64,000 bases of DNA from Pseudoclavibacter terrae (GCF_008831075.1 NZ_WBJX01000002.1:496001-560000); one strand, 5' to 3'; positions 44,708-55,177 are shown, counted from the first letter of the stretch. A program made the numbers and translations. Notes: generated by a model from the sequence alone, not told the origin.

Positions 44708-45526
44708 ATGCCTGCTGACCCTGCCACCGCGGCCAGCGAGCGGGCCTCCCCGCCATCGCTCGATCGCGCGGCCAGAGCGTTGCGGGGCAGCTGGCCCGCC
44801 CTCGACGAGCGACGACTCGGCGGTTGGCTCCTCGGCTTCTCTGAGGGGTTCACGAGGCGCGCGAACAGCGTGTGGATGCTCGGCGCGGTGGAGGACCTGC
44901 AGTCGTCGGTCGGCGCCGTCGAGGAAGCGTACCGCGTGCGCGGCCTCCCCAGCCGTTTCCTCACGACCGACTCGAGCGACGTGGACGAGGTGGCGGCGCT
45001 GCGGGCGTTCGGCTACGTGACCTCGCTCTCTGGCGGGGTCCTCGCGCGTTCGCTCGGCCCCACTGACGGTCGTGGTCAGCCGCTCCCCGCCGCACATCCG
45101 TCCGCGTTCGTCTCCGTATCCGGCCCGCAGCCGCCGTCAGACTGGCTCGACGCCTGGCTGGCCTGGAACGGCCGCCGCCTGCCGAGCGACCGGCGACTCG
45201 CCCCGCGCATCCTGAGCCAGGGCACGCCGAGCTTCCTCAGCGTGAGCGTCGACCGCTCACTCGCGGCGACCGCGCGGCTCTCGGTGGTCGACGGCCTCGG
45301 GGTCGTCGACTGCCTGGTCACGGATCGGGCGAGCAGGGGACGCGGCTACGCCCGTCTGCTTCTCGAGCGTGCCCAGCACGAAGCCCTCGCGCTCGGCGCA
45401 TCGTCCTGCCTGGCCATGGTCGTCGACGGCAACGACGCCTCGCTTCGGCTCTTCGAACGGCTGGGGTACCGCAGGCTCGGGGCGTTCCGATACCTGGAGG
45501 GTCCAGAACGGACGAGCTGCTGCTGA
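44708..45526 (+). CDS. GNAT family N-acetyltransferase
   Basis: 272 residues. The C-terminal third has the acetyl-CoA loop, DRASRGRGYARLLLERA (residues ~203-219), and the following strand-helix MVVDGNDASLRLFERLGYRR typical of GNAT enzymes. The N-terminal part is unusual and may be a second, decayed GNAT domain. Substrate unknown. Stands alone on the plus strand. Confidence 0.8.
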   Translation: MPADPATAASERASPPSLDRAARALRGSWPALDERRLGGWLLGFSEGFTRRANSVWMLGAVEDLQSSVGAVEEAYRVRGLPSRFLTTDSSDVDEVAALRAFGYVTSLSGGVLARSLGPTDGRGQPLPAAHPSAFVSVSGPQPPSDWLDAWLAWNGRRLPSDRRLAPRILSQGTPSFLSVSVDRSLAATARLSVVDGLGVVDCLVTDRASRGRGYARLLLERAQHEALALGASSCLAMVVDGNDASLRLFERLGYRRLGAFRYLEGPERTSCC

Positions 45527-45599
45527 GCGCCACCCGGGAGCGGCGACCCAGGGCGGCGACGTAGGGTCCTCGAACAAGTGAGGCAGAGAGGGGCAGCTC

Positions 45600-46184
45600 A
45601 TGCGAGAGCTCGTGTACTACGTCGCGACGAGCATCGACGGATTCATCGCCGACCCGAGCGGAGGCTTCGACGCGTTCCCGATGGAGGGCGACCACATGGC
45701 CACCCTGCTCGCGGACTACGCCGACGCGCTCCCCGCGCACGTGCTCGATGCGCTCGGGATGCGGGCCCCAGGCACGACGTTCGACACCGTCATCATGGGC
45801 TGGAACACCCTGCGGCCAGCTCTCGACGCTGGCATCGAGAGCCCGTACCCGCATCTGCGTCAGGTCGTCGCGAGCCGCGGCGACCGCCGCGTCGCTGACG
45901 ACGTGACGCTCACGAGCGACCCCGTCGACGCCGTCCGACGGCTCAAAGGCGAGGACGGGCTGCCGATCTGGCTCTGCGGCGGGGGCGAGCTCGCAGGCTC
46001 ACTCCGCGGCGAGATCGACCGCCTCGTCCTGAAGCGGAATCCGGTCGCCTTCGGTGCCGGCGTTCCGCTCTTCGGCCACGCCGGATACTCGCCGCAGGCC
46101 TTCACGCTGAGGGCGACGCAGCGCTTCGAATCGGGCGTGACGATCGACGAGTATGTCCGGCGCGACGAACGGCAGAGCGCCTAG
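45600..46184 (+). CDS. Dihydrofolate reductase family protein (RibD C-terminal type)
   Basis: 194 residues. MRELVYYVATSIDGFIADPS at the start and WLCGGGELAGSL near 125 match the RibD_C/DHFR-like family used by many small actinobacterial reductases. A substrate cannot be assigned; it is not the essential FolA, which lacks this pattern. Start ATG is preceded by GAGGGG. Its end overlaps the end of aroB by 4 bases (convergent). Confidence 0.85.
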   Translation: MRELVYYVATSIDGFIADPSGGFDAFPMEGDHMATLLADYADALPAHVLDALGMRAPGTTFDTVIMGWNTLRPALDAGIESPYPHLRQVVASRGDRRVADDVTLTSDPVDAVRRLKGEDGLPIWLCGGGELAGSLRGEIDRLVLKRNPVAFGAGVPLFGHAGYSPQAFTLRATQRFESGVTIDEYVRRDERQSA

Positions 46185-47263
46185 CTGGCGATCTCCTGAT
46201 ACGCGGCGAAGAGCAGGCTCTCATCCGGCGCGCGCATGATCGTCGGACGCCCGAGGCCATCGAGGACGACGAACCGAAGCATGGCACCCCGCGCCTTCTT
46301 GTCGCGGCGCATCGTGGCGAGCAACGTCTTCCAGCGGCCGGCCGGATAGCTCGTGGGGAGGCCGAGCAGCTCGAGGATCGCCGTGTGGCGGTCCGCGGTC
46401 GCGTCGTCCAGGCGCCCGGAGAGCCTCGCCAGCTCGGCGACGAACACCATTCCGATGGAGATGGCGGCTCCGTGGCGCCACTGGTAGCGCTCCGCGTTCT
46501 CGATGGCATGCCCGAGCGTGTGTCCGTAGTTGAGGATCTCCCGCAGCCCCTGCTCGGTGAAGTCCTCCCCGACGACCCGTGCCTTGACGCGGATCGCGAG
46601 CTCGAGCACCCGAAGGAACTCCTCGGTCGTCGGGTCGGTTGCCCGCTCCGGGTCGCGCTCGATGATGTCGAGGATCTCGGGCTCCGCGATGAAGCCGGCC
46701 TTGACGACCTCGGCGAAGCCGGCCAGCAGCTCGTTTCGCGGCAGGCTGTCGAGGATCTCCGGATCGATGACGACGCCAGCAGGAGGGTGGAACGATCCGA
46801 CGAGGTTCTTGCCCTCGTTCGTGTTCAGCCCCGTCTTGCCGCCGATCGCCGCGTCGACCATCGCGAGCACCGTCGTCGGCATGTGGACGACCTTGACGCC
46901 ACGCAGCCACGTCGCCGCGATGAAGCCGCCGATGTCGCTCGTCGCGCCTCCGCCGATCGTGATGACGGCGTCCGACCTCGTGAAATCCGCCTGGCCGAGG
47001 ATCTGCCAGCAGAACGCGGCCACCTCGATGCGCTTCGCTCCCTCCGCATCCGGGATCTCGGCGATCAGCACCTGGGTGTACTCGCCGACCAGCTGCTCGC
47101 GGACTCGTTCCGCCACGTTCGCCAGGTGAGGGGCGTGCACGATCAGGACCTTGGCGACGCCCTCGCCGAGCAGCGCCGGAACCACGGTGGCCGCGTCGCG
47201 GAACTGGCCGCCGCCGATGATGATGTCGCCGTGGGCGCCGGGAACCTCGATGATCTCAGGCAA
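46181..47263 (-). CDS. aroB: 3-dehydroquinate synthase
   Basis: Second shikimate step, NAD- and zinc-dependent. 360 residues: VITIGGGATSDIGGFIAATW, TTVLAMVDAAIGGKTGLNT and LNYGHTLGHAIENAERYQWR with the zinc His. The start codon is TTG 47261-47263, overlapping the end of aroK by 8 bases. Confidence 0.96.
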   Translation of the reverse strand: MPEIIEVPGAHGDIIIGGGQFRDAATVVPALLGEGVAKVLIVHAPHLANVAERVREQLVGEYTQVLIAEIPDAEGAKRIEVAAFCWQILGQADFTRSDAVITIGGGATSDIGGFIAATWLRGVKVVHMPTTVLAMVDAAIGGKTGLNTNEGKNLVGSFHPPAGVVIDPEILDSLPRNELLAGFAEVVKAGFIAEPEILDIIERDPERATDPTTEEFLRVLELAIRVKARVVGEDFTEQGLREILNYGHTLGHAIENAERYQWRHGAAISIGMVFVAELARLSGRLDDATADRHTAILELLGLPTSYPAGRWKTLLATMRRDKKARGAMLRFVVLDGLGRPTIMRAPDESLLFAAYQEIAS

Positions 47264-47771
47264 CGTCGCTTGGTCCTTCCTTGGAGTTCTGCTCCAGCCA
47301 CTCCGCGATGTCTTCGACGACGCGGACCATGGGCCGGAATGAGGTGTCGAAGCTCACGTCCGCGAGACGCTCGTACGTCTCGCGGCGGGCTTCGTAGATC
47401 TGTGTCCAGCTCTCGATGCCCGTGATGAGCGGTCGCTTCGAGTTGCCGGTGATGCGCTCCGTGATGGCAGCGGGGGATGCGGTCAGCAGCACGACCGTGT
47501 GGCCCTCGAGCCGCGCCTGCGTCTCGACATCCATGACCGCCCCGCCCCCGAGCGAGAGGACCTCGGTCGTCTCGAGGTGCTCCGCGATCACGTCGCGCTC
47601 GAGTCGCCTGAACTCGAGCTCCCCGTGTGCGGCGAAGATGTCGGGAATCGCCCCGTGGCGCGCCACGATCACCTTGTCGGTGTCCGCGTAGCTCGCTCCG
47701 AGCACCTTCGCGAGCCGGCGCCCGGCCCTCGACTTGCCGGCCGCAGGCGGGCCGATGAGGACGACGCTCAT
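47256..47771 (-). CDS. aroK: Shikimate kinase
   Basis: Phosphorylates shikimate. 171 residues: P-loop [24 protein letters not shown] with the shikimate-binding Asp, [10 protein letters not shown] and [11 protein letters not shown]. Overlaps aroC by ATGA. Confidence 0.95.
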   Translation of the reverse strand: MSVVLIGPPAAGKSRAGRRLAKVLGASYADTDKVIVARHGAIPDIFAAHGELEFRRLERDVIAEHLETTEVLSLGGGAVMDVETQARLEGHTVVLLTASPAAITERITGNSKRPLITGIESWTQIYEARRETYERLADVSFDTSFRPMVRVVEDIAEWLEQNSKEGPSDVA

Positions 47772-49039
47772 ACGCGCCACTCGCTCAGCGAGTCCCCCAT
47801 CGGCGTCTCGTCGACGGGACCGGCCTGCAGCTCGGACTCGGAGACCGACACGTGGGACGTCCGCAGCAGCGGTGGGATGCTCTCGAGGTAGCTCTCGATG
47901 TTCCGCTTCGTCTCCGCCACCGAGTCCCCGCCGAACTTCTCCAGGATCGAGTCCGCGATGGTGAGGGCCACCATGGCCTCGACGACGACGCCGGAGGCCG
48001 GGACCGCGCACACGTCGGAGCGCTGGTGGTGCGCCGCCGCGTCCTGACCGGTCGCGACATCCACGGTGTGCAGCGCCTTCGGGACGGTCGCGATCGGCTT
48101 CATGCCCGCTCGCACGCGCAGGACCGTGCCCGTGGCCATGCCGCCCTCGATGCCGCCGGCGCGGTCGCTCGAGCGCACGATGGAGCCGTCCCTGACGTAC
48201 AGCGGGTCGTGCGCAGCGGTCCCCGGACGGCGAGTCGTCTCGAACCCGTCGCCGACCTCGACACCCTTGATGGCCTGCACGCTCATGAGCGCCTTCGCGA
48301 GGCGCGCGTCGAGTCGACGGTCCCACTGCACGTAAGAGCCGATGCCGGGCGGCAGTCCCCACACGAGGACCTCCGTGACCCCGCCGAGCGTGTCGCCGCT
48401 CTTGCGGACCTCGTCGATGAGCGCAACGGCCGCCGCCGACGTCTCCGCGTCGAAGACTCGGACCGGATCGGCGTCGATCGCCGCAAGGTCGGCGTAGGCA
48501 GGCAGCGGCGCGTCGTCCGGGACACGAACCGTGCCGATGGCCAGCGTGTGACTGAGCGTCGTGATCCCCAGCTCGGCCAGGAAGCGCTTCGCGATCGCGC
48601 CGAGCGCGACGCGCGCCGCTGTCTCACGGGCGCTCGCGCGCTCGAGGACGGGGCGGGCGTCGTCGAAGCCGTGCTTCTGCATGCCGATGAGATCGGCGTG
48701 TCCGGGGCGCGGACGCGTGAGCTTCGCACCCCTGCCGGTGTCGAACACGGCGGGATCGACGGGCTCCGGGCTCATGACCTCGACCCACTTGGGCCACTCC
48801 GTGTTGCCGATGCGGATGCCGATGGGCGACCCCATCGTGACGCCGTGGCGCACGCCCGCGGAGAGCGTCAGCTCGTCCTGCTCGAACTTCATCCGCGCGC
48901 CCCGGCCGTGGCCGAGCTTTCGCCGCGCGAGGTCGGTGCGGAGATCGTCGAGGGACAGCGGGACACCTGCTGGGAGTCCCTCAAGGATCGCAAGGAGTTC
49001 TGGGCCGTGGGATTCCCCGGCCGTGAGCCATCGAAGCAT
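47768..49039 (-). CDS. aroC: Chorismate synthase
   Basis: Last shikimate step, FMN-dependent elimination giving chorismate. 423 residues, the long actinobacterial form: [59 protein letters not shown] and [15 protein letters not shown]. No ribosome binding site is seen; it starts 4 bases after aroE. Confidence 0.97.
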   Translation of the reverse strand: MLRWLTAGESHGPELLAILEGLPAGVPLSLDDLRTDLARRKLGHGRGARMKFEQDELTLSAGVRHGVTMGSPIGIRIGNTEWPKWVEVMSPEPVDPAVFDTGRGAKLTRPRPGHADLIGMQKHGFDDARPVLERASARETAARVALGAIAKRFLAELGITTLSHTLAIGTVRVPDDAPLPAYADLAAIDADPVRVFDAETSAAAVALIDEVRKSGDTLGGVTEVLVWGLPPGIGSYVQWDRRLDARLAKALMSVQAIKGVEVGDGFETTRRPGTAAHDPLYVRDGSIVRSSDRAGGIEGGMATGTVLRVRAGMKPIATVPKALHTVDVATGQDAAAHHQRSDVCAVPASGVVVEAMVALTIADSILEKFGGDSVAETKRNIESYLESIPPLLRTSHVSVSESELQAGPVDETPMGDSLSEWRV

Positions 49040-49043
49040 TGGA

Positions 49044-49925
49044 CTATTCTGACACGCGCAGCGCGGCGCTCCGCATCGCGGCCCGCACGTCGGCCTCTCG
49101 CGGCAGCGGTTCGGACACCCCGCGTCCGGTGAAGAGGCGCACTTGCACGAGCGCCTGCTCGAGCAGGAGCTCGAGTCCGGAGACCACCCGTCCGCCGGCA
49201 GACAGCCAGCGCGACGCGAGATTCGTCGGCCACGGGTCGTAGAGCACGTCGAAGAGGACAGCTCCGTCGACCCAGGCCTCGTCGACCAGGAGGTGGTCCT
49301 GGTCACCCGGGACGGTATTGACGACGAGCTCGGCGTGCTTGGACTCGACAGGCAGGGCGTCGAACTGGGCGAACGTCAGCACGTCCACGCCCACCCCGAG
49401 TGACGACGCCAGCGCAGCCAGCTCCCGCGCGCGCTCAGGAGCGCGGACGACGACAAGAAGCTCAGACGTGCCGAGCGATGGCAGCGCTGCGACGACAGCC
49501 GCCGCCGTGCCCCCGGCCCCGAGCAGGCGGACCCTCGGCGCAGCCTGCACACCCGCACCGTTCAGCGCTGCGACGAACCCGAGCACATCCGTGTTCCACC
49601 CACGAGCGGCGCCGCCCGCGTCCGGATCGTCGAAGACGAGCGTGTTGACGGCCCCGATCTCGACGGCAGCCGGGGCGAGCCAGGACGCGAATTCGTGCGC
49701 CTCCTGCTTGAGGGGCATCGTGATGGAGAACCCACGCCACCCCGGTCCGCGCGTCGACATGAAGTCGGCGAGCTCGCCTTCCGGAACGTCGAACCGCTCG
49801 TAGCGCCAGTCGAGCCCGAGCTCCCTGTACGCCGCGGCATGGATCGCCGGCGACTTCGAATGGCCGATCGGCGAGCCGAGGACCGCGAGCCTGGTCCCCG
49901 GCGAGGCCTCGCCTGTCTCAGCCAT
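49044..49925 (-). CDS. aroE: Shikimate dehydrogenase
   Basis: Reduces 3-dehydroshikimate with NADPH. 293 residues: [20 protein letters not shown] with the shikimate site, [14 protein letters not shown] with the catalytic Lys, [25 protein letters not shown] for NADP and [13 protein letters not shown]. Overlaps mltG and lies 4 bases before aroC. Confidence 0.95.
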   Translation of the reverse strand: MAETGEASPGTRLAVLGSPIGHSKSPAIHAAAYRELGLDWRYERFDVPEGELADFMSTRGPGWRGFSITMPLKQEAHEFASWLAPAAVEIGAVNTLVFDDPDAGGAARGWNTDVLGFVAALNGAGVQAAPRVRLLGAGGTAAAVVAALPSLGTSELLVVVRAPERARELAALASSLGVGVDVLTFAQFDALPVESKHAELVVNTVPGDQDHLLVDEAWVDGAVLFDVLYDPWPTNLASRWLSAGGRVVSGLELLLEQALVQVRLFTGRGVSEPLPREADVRAAMRSAALRVSE

Positions 49926-51171
49926 ACTCGGGGTGATCTTCCATCCATGCGAGCCACTTGGCGACCGCGACCTCGTGCTCCTCGAACGTCTCGGAGAAGA
50001 TCGTCTCCCCTGTGTCGAGGTTCCAGGTCACGAAGTACACCCATGGCCCGTCTGCGGGGTTCACGGCCGCGTCGATGGCGATGTCGCCCGGGTTCGAGAT
50101 CGGACCCGCGACCATCCCAGGATGCACGTAGGTGTTGTAGATGTTCGCCGCGTCGGCGCGTTCCGCGTCGCTCGTCGAGACTCGGTGCGTGTTGCCGGTG
50201 CCGTAGGCAACGGTCGCGTCTGACTGCAGGAGCATGCCCATGTCGAGCCTGTTGAGGAACACCCGGGAGACCTTGTAGTAGTCCTCGCGGAGACCCGCTT
50301 CCTTCTGGATGAGGGAGGCCAGACGGATCGTGTCCCAGCGTGCCTCTGGCGCGACGCCGTGCTCGTCGAGTGACTGGAACATGCGGTCGACAAGCGTCTT
50401 CAGCACCGTGTTCGCGTCGACGCCGGGGTCGAAGCTGTAGGTCGCCGGGAACAGGAACCCCTCGAGCGTCGTCGCCTCTGCGGGGAGCCCGAAGTTGGCT
50501 GGGATCGCCGCTGCCTCGAGATCGGCGACGGGAATGCCGACGCCACCCTCGATGAGCGCGTAGACGTCCTGGAGCGCCGTGCCCTCCGGAATCACGACAG
50601 TCGACTCCTGGCGGTTCGCGGGGTCGAGCAGCGAGGCGAGCGCTGCTTCGGCGCTCATCTCCTCCTGCATGCCGTAGCTGCCCGGAATGAAGACGGGATC
50701 CTCGGGCTGCGCGAGCACCTCGTCCACGAAGGCGCCGGGGGACTTCACGATGCCGACCTCTGCGAGTCGCTCGCCGATGGAGGTGCCGGTATCGCCTGAC
50801 TCGATGGTGAACGCCATCTCCGTGCCGTTCCCGCTGCCTTCGAAGTCGGCCGAGGACGCACCACCCCCGAACAGGCTGCGCAGCTGCGAACCGAAGCCGA
50901 ACCAGACGACGGCCGCGCTCACGGCCACGACCACGACGAGCACGAGGATGACGATCAGGCTGCGCTTGCCCTGCCTGGCCGCGGCGGACTGGCGCCTGCG
51001 GTTCCCGCCGGACCTCCGCGGACTGCCGTCGCCTGCGTCCGCCTGCTTCGCGGTCTCGTCGGAGAAGAGGTCACCGAACGGATCGTCCGGGGTGAATCGC
51101 TTGCGACCTTCTTGGCTACCTGGGGGCTGGTTGTCCGTCAGAGTCCTGATCCTTTCGGGAGAGGAGCTCAC
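49918..51171 (-). CDS. mltG: Endolytic transglycosylase MltG
   Basis: Membrane-anchored murein transglycosylase cutting nascent glycan strands. A Pro/Asp/Arg-rich cytoplasmic region, one membrane helix (LIVILVLVVVVAVSAAVVWF), and the YceG domain with VVIPEGTALQDVYALI, FLFPATYSFDPGVDANTVL, ASLIQKEAGLREDY (catalytic Glu), then AVNPADGPWVYFVT. The start is uncertain: GTG 51171 is given, GTG 51180 and CTG 51144 are possible. It overlaps ruvX by ~56 bases at this start, more than usual, so the true start may be lower. Confidence 0.88.
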   Translation of the reverse strand: MSSSPERIRTLTDNQPPGSQEGRKRFTPDDPFGDLFSDETAKQADAGDGSPRRSGGNRRRQSAAARQGKRSLIVILVLVVVVAVSAAVVWFGFGSQLRSLFGGGASSADFEGSGNGTEMAFTIESGDTGTSIGERLAEVGIVKSPGAFVDEVLAQPEDPVFIPGSYGMQEEMSAEAALASLLDPANRQESTVVIPEGTALQDVYALIEGGVGIPVADLEAAAIPANFGLPAEATTLEGFLFPATYSFDPGVDANTVLKTLVDRMFQSLDEHGVAPEARWDTIRLASLIQKEAGLREDYYKVSRVFLNRLDMGMLLQSDATVAYGTGNTHRVSTSDAERADAANIYNTYVHPGMVAGPISNPGDIAIDAAVNPADGPWVYFVTWNLDTGETIFSETFEEHEVAVAKWLAWMEDHPEYG

Positions 51172-51622
51172 CCGGCGCACGTCCGGATTGGCGCTCCGCG
51201 TCGAGCGAGGTCTGCAAGATGACGACTGCCGCCACCTGGTCGATGATGTTCCGAGATCTGGAGGCCTTCCGGCCCACGTCGCGAAGCTGTCGGCTCGCGC
51301 TGACCGTCGTCAGACGCTCGTCCACCAACCTGAGTGGAACCGGGGAGTGGGCGGCGATCTGCTCGGCCACGCCCCTCGCGTCCGCGGTCGATGCGGTCTC
51401 GGCGCCTGAGAGCGAGAGCGGGAGACCCACGATGATCTCGATGGCGTCGTACTCGACGACGAGCTCCGCGATCCGCCTGGCGTGCGCGTCGCCCTTGGCA
51501 CCATCCCGCGGCACCGTCTCAAGCGGCGTCGCGAGCATTCCGTGCGGGTCGCTCCTGCTGACACCGACGCGGGCCTTGCCCACGTCGACGCCGAGGCGAG
51601 TGCCTGGGCGGATGTCAGCCAT
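51116..51622 (-). CDS. ruvX: RuvX (YqgF) Holliday-junction resolvase-like protein
   Basis: 168 residues of RNase H-like fold: LGVDVGKARVGVSRSDPHGM with the first catalytic Asp, IIVGLPLSLSGAET and LRLVDERLTTVSASRQL with the Asp-Glu pair, then IIDQVAAVVILQTSLDA. YqgF proteins process pre-16S rRNA; a resolvase role is older labelling. Overlaps alaS by 8 bases. Confidence 0.93.
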   Translation of the reverse strand: MADIRPGTRLGVDVGKARVGVSRSDPHGMLATPLETVPRDGAKGDAHARRIAELVVEYDAIEIIVGLPLSLSGAETASTADARGVAEQIAAHSPVPLRLVDERLTTVSASRQLRDVGRKASRSRNIIDQVAAVVILQTSLDAERQSGRAPGELLSRKDQDSDGQPAPR

Positions 51623-54284
51623 TCGCGAGTTCAGTGCGGATCGCGGCGAGCGCGTCGTCGAGGCGATCGACGTCCGTGCCGCCGCCCTGGGCGACGTCCG
51701 GCTTCCCTCCACCGCCGCCCCCGAGGATGGGCGCGGCGATGCGGACGAGGGCGCCGGCCGCGGCACCTGCGTCGCGGGCGGCCGGGTTGGTGGCGACCAA
51801 GACGATCGGCTTGCCGTTCGATGCGGCGCCGAGTGCGACGACGGCCGGGCGGTCGCCCAGCTGCTCGCGCACGGCGAGCGCCAGGGACCGGAGCTCGTCC
51901 GCGCTGCGCACCTCGCCGAGGTGCTTCGCGACGAGGACGACCCTGCCAGCGCTGCTCGCCTCGGCGGCGATCGCTGGCACCCGCTGCATGGCCTCGGCGG
52001 CCTCGAGCTCCGCGATGCGCTTCTGCGCCGTCTTGAGGCTGGTCGCGAGATCCTGCACGCGGTCAGCCAGCTGCTCGCGCGGCGCCTTGAGGCTGCTCGT
52101 CAGCTGCGAGACGATGGCGCGCTCGACGGCGAAGTCGGCGAAGGCGTCTCGACCCACGAGCGACTCGATGCGTCGGTTGCTCGAACCCACTGAGGATTCC
52201 CCCACGAGGTTGACGATCCCGATCTCCGAGGAGCTGCCGACGTGCGTGCCACCGCACAGCTCGCGCGACCACGGGCCGCCGATGTCGACCATCCGCACCC
52301 GGCTGCCGTACTTCTCACCGAACAGCGCTCGAGCGCCGAGCGATTTCGCCTCGTCGAGGTCCATCTCGCGCGTCGTGACGACGTGGTTCGCCCGGATCGC
52401 GTCGTTCACGATGCCCTCGAGCTCGGCCTTCGTGTCGTTCGTGAGCGCCTGACTCCAGGAGAAGTCGAGGCGCAGGTAGCCGGCCTTGTTGTATGACCCG
52501 GACTGGTGCGCATCAGGTCCGAGCACGTCGCGGAGCGCGGCGTGGAGGAGGTGCGTCGCCGTGTGCGCCTGGTTAGCGCTCCGGCGGTACCCGGCATCGA
52601 CGATCGTCTCGACGCGGTCGCCGACGGCCACTTCACCCGAGGCGATGGAGACGGTGTGGCTCACGAGACCGGCGATCGGTCGCTGGACGTCGACGACGTC
52701 AGCCACCAACCCCCGAGCTGCTGAGGTGATCTGGCCTGAATCGGCTTCCTGTCCGCCCGATTCCGCGTAGAGCGCGGTGCTCGCGAGGATGAGCTCGACC
52801 TGCTGACCAGCGCTCGCGCTCGCAGCCGGATGCCCGTCGACGATGAGGCCGAGCACCTCGCTCTCATGGGCCAGGTCGGTGTACCCGACGAAGGCGGTCT
52901 CGCCGAGGGAACGGAACTCGCTGTACACGGAGACGTCGGCCAGGGCGGAGCGCTTGGACTTCGCATCCGCCTTCGCACGCGTGCGCTGCTCGCTCATCAG
53001 CCGCTCGAACGCCTCGCGGTTGACGCTGACGCCCGCCTCCTCGGCGATCTCCACGGTGAGGTCGATGGGGAAGCCGAACGTGTCGTGCAGCTTGAACGCG
53101 GTCTCTCCCGAGAGGTGCTGCACGCCGCTTGCACGGGTCTCGGTCACCGCGGTCTCGAGGATGGCCGTGCCAGCTGCGAGCGTGCGGAGGAAGGTCTCTT
53201 CCTCGGCGTAGGCGAGACGAGCGATGCGCGGGAACTCGTCCACCAGCTCCGGGTAGGCGTCCTTCATCGCTTCCTTCGAAGCGGGCAGGAGCTGCGGGAG
53301 GCTCGCGCCTTCGAACCCGAGGAGGCGCATGGCTCGGACGACACGGCGCAGGAGGCGTCGCAGGATGTACCCGCGTCCCTCGTTGCCCGGCTCGACCCGG
53401 TCGGCCATGAGCATGAGCGACGAGCGCACGTGGTCGGCTACGACGCGCATGCGCACGTCGTCCTCGTGGGAGGCGCCGTAGGCCTTGCCCGAGATCTCGG
53501 CAGCCTTGTCGAGGACCGGGCGCACCTGGTCGATCTCGTACATGTTGTCGACGCCCTGCTTGATGAAGGCGATGCGCTCGAGCCCCATGCCCGTGTCGAT
53601 GTTCTGCTTCGGGAGGTCGGCGACGATCTCGTAGTCGTCTTTGGTCGTGCCCTCGCCGCGCTCGTACTGCATGAACACGAGGTTCCAGATCTCGACGTAG
53701 CGATCATCATCGGTCGCCGGTCCGCCGTCGGCTCCGTACTGCGGGCCACGGTCGAAGAAGATCTCAGAGCACGGCCCGGCGGGGCTGCCTGGGCCGCCCG
53801 CCGACCAGAAGTTGTCCTTCATGCCGAGGCCCTGGATGCGTGCATCGGGGAACCCCGTGACCTCGCGCCAGATGCCGCGTGCGACGTCGTCCTTCTCGTA
53901 GACCGTGATCCACAGGTCTTCCGGCCTGAATCCGAGCCCACCCGCACTCTCGGGCGTGGTCAGCAGCTCCCACGCGAACTCGATCGCACCCTGCTTGAAG
54001 TAGTCGCCGAACGAGAAGTTCCCGCACATCTGGAAGAACGTGCCGTGCCGGGGGGTCTTGCCGACCTCCTCGATGTCGTTGGTCCTGATGCACTTCTGCA
54101 CGCTCACCGCGCGGTCGAACGGCGCTGGGACGACTCCCGTGAAGTACGGGATGAACGGAACCATGCCGGCGATCGTGAACATGATCGTCGGGTCGTCGCT
54201 CACCAGGGGCGCTGAGGGGACTGCGGTGTGCCCCCGCTTCTCGAAGAAGTCGAGGTAGCGGCGACGGATCTCGGCGGTTTGCAT
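51615..54284 (-). CDS. alaS: Alanyl-tRNA synthetase
   Basis: Charges tRNA-Ala. 889 residues, full length. Catalytic core MQTAEIRRRYLDFFEKRGHT, GNFSFGDYFKQGAIEFAWEL and NIDTGMGLERIAFIKQGV; editing domain HTATHLLHAALRDVLG (HxxxH) and LCGGTHVGSSSEIG with the zinc Cys near residue 675; C-terminal coiled coil and DHHA1-type domain ending GGGGGGKPDVAQGGG. Start ATG 54284 and stop are clear; an upstream open frame is not supported. Confidence 0.98.
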   Translation of the reverse strand: MQTAEIRRRYLDFFEKRGHTAVPSAPLVSDDPTIMFTIAGMVPFIPYFTGVVPAPFDRAVSVQKCIRTNDIEEVGKTPRHGTFFQMCGNFSFGDYFKQGAIEFAWELLTTPESAGGLGFRPEDLWITVYEKDDVARGIWREVTGFPDARIQGLGMKDNFWSAGGPGSPAGPCSEIFFDRGPQYGADGGPATDDDRYVEIWNLVFMQYERGEGTTKDDYEIVADLPKQNIDTGMGLERIAFIKQGVDNMYEIDQVRPVLDKAAEISGKAYGASHEDDVRMRVVADHVRSSLMLMADRVEPGNEGRGYILRRLLRRVVRAMRLLGFEGASLPQLLPASKEAMKDAYPELVDEFPRIARLAYAEEETFLRTLAAGTAILETAVTETRASGVQHLSGETAFKLHDTFGFPIDLTVEIAEEAGVSVNREAFERLMSEQRTRAKADAKSKRSALADVSVYSEFRSLGETAFVGYTDLAHESEVLGLIVDGHPAASASAGQQVELILASTALYAESGGQEADSGQITSAARGLVADVVDVQRPIAGLVSHTVSIASGEVAVGDRVETIVDAGYRRSANQAHTATHLLHAALRDVLGPDAHQSGSYNKAGYLRLDFSWSQALTNDTKAELEGIVNDAIRANHVVTTREMDLDEAKSLGARALFGEKYGSRVRMVDIGGPWSRELCGGTHVGSSSEIGIVNLVGESSVGSSNRRIESLVGRDAFADFAVERAIVSQLTSSLKAPREQLADRVQDLATSLKTAQKRIAELEAAEAMQRVPAIAAEASSAGRVVLVAKHLGEVRSADELRSLALAVREQLGDRPAVVALGAASNGKPIVLVATNPAARDAGAAAGALVRIAAPILGGGGGGKPDVAQGGGTDVDRLDDALAAIRTELANG

Positions 54285-54358
54285 CGTGCTGTGTGGCTCT
54301 TTCTGTGGCGACTGGCGACGGGCGACGAGGTCCCCCGGACGGTGGGTGGGGTGTCGCG

Positions 54359-54553
54359 CTACTTGATGTCGGCGATGGCCGCGGTGAGGTCCTGCGTGCG
54401 GGCGCGGTAGCCCTCCGCCACGGCTTCGGTGAACTCGTCGACGCGCTCGTTCACGCCGGAGAAGAACCTGCGGCCTGCGGGGGTCGAGTTGACGAGGTGG
54501 GCGAGGGCGAAGCCTGCGGCGATGCCGCCGATGATGCTGAGCGCTGTGCGCAT
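54359..54553 (-). CDS. Small membrane-associated protein before alaS
   Basis: 64 residues: a short N-terminal helix (RTALSIIGGIAAGFALAHLV) and a charged amphipathic tail. It belongs with the short YtxH/DUF6167-like proteins found next to DUF948 genes and alaS in this group; function unknown. It lies between the DUF948 gene and alaS in an apparent operon. Confidence 0.7.
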   Translation of the reverse strand: MRTALSIIGGIAAGFALAHLVNSTPAGRRFFSGVNERVDEFTEAVAEGYRARTQDLTAAIADIK

Positions 54554-54591
54554 GAGATCTCCTGGAACGTGGTGAGCGGGTGTCTGGCGGG

Positions 54592-55005
54592 TCAGCGTGT
54601 TGCGCGCGGCTTCGGCTTCTTCGGCTTCGAGGCGGACTTGACCGTCGCTGGTCCGTCGCTCTTGAGGCTCGAGATGCCAGCGCGGACCGCTGCGGAGAAG
54701 CCGGCGAGCTTGATGAGCGGGCCACCGACCGTCGCCGCCGTGAGCGCGACGAGGCTGGACACGTTGCTTGTCGTCTCGGAGACGTGCGTCGTGATGCTGT
54801 CGATCTTCGCGAGCTGCTTGTTGGCCTCGAGGACGGTGACCTGCGTCTCGGCGAGCGTCGGCGTGATCGCATCGACGGATTCGCGGATGCCGCTGCGCAC
54901 CTCGTCGAGCACTCCCCCGAGCTTGAGCAGCGGCACCGCGAGCAGAAGGACGAGGATGAGGAAGACTCCGGCCGCGATGAGGCCGGCGATGTCGCCACCA
55001 GACAT
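54592..55005 (-). CDS. DUF948 membrane protein
   Basis: 137 residues: one N-terminal membrane helix (GLIAAGVFLILVLLLAVPLL) followed by a long helical region (VLDEVRSGIRESVDAITPTL ...) and a Lys/Pro/Arg tail. This is the DUF948 family, function unknown, commonly just upstream of alaS in actinobacteria. SD AAGGAG stands 6 bases before ATG. Confidence 0.85.
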   Translation of the reverse strand: MSGGDIAGLIAAGVFLILVLLLAVPLLKLGGVLDEVRSGIRESVDAITPTLAETQVTVLEANKQLAKIDSITTHVSETTSNVSSLVALTAATVGGPLIKLAGFSAAVRAGISSLKSDGPATVKSASKPKKPKPRATR

Positions 55006-55077
55006 GGTGCTCCTTAGTGAGCGCGGCGCGTCGCCGCGCGGGTAGACGAGCGCCGCAGCGCCGCAGGACAGACAAAA

Positions 55078-55105
55078 GGGCGGGTCATCTCGCGATGACC
55101 CGCCC
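55078..55105 (-). terminator. Rho-independent terminator after rpsD
   Basis: GGGCGGGTCATC and GATGACCCGCCC make a perfect 12-bp stem with a 4-base loop, followed on the minus strand by TTTT. It is 73 bases past the rpsD stop and before the DUF948 gene. The best terminator in the window. Confidence 0.93.
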
Positions 55106-55177
55106 CTATGTTAGTTGGCTCCGGCGGCTCGGGTCGCCCCGAACTGCCAGTTCCGGCGAACCGGAGCGCCAGCTTGG

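Noticed and set aside
54285-54998. Extended N-terminus of alanyl-tRNA synthetase
   Set aside because: The region encodes the 64-residue and DUF948 proteins in other frames and the AlaS family begins at MQTAEIRRRYLDFF.
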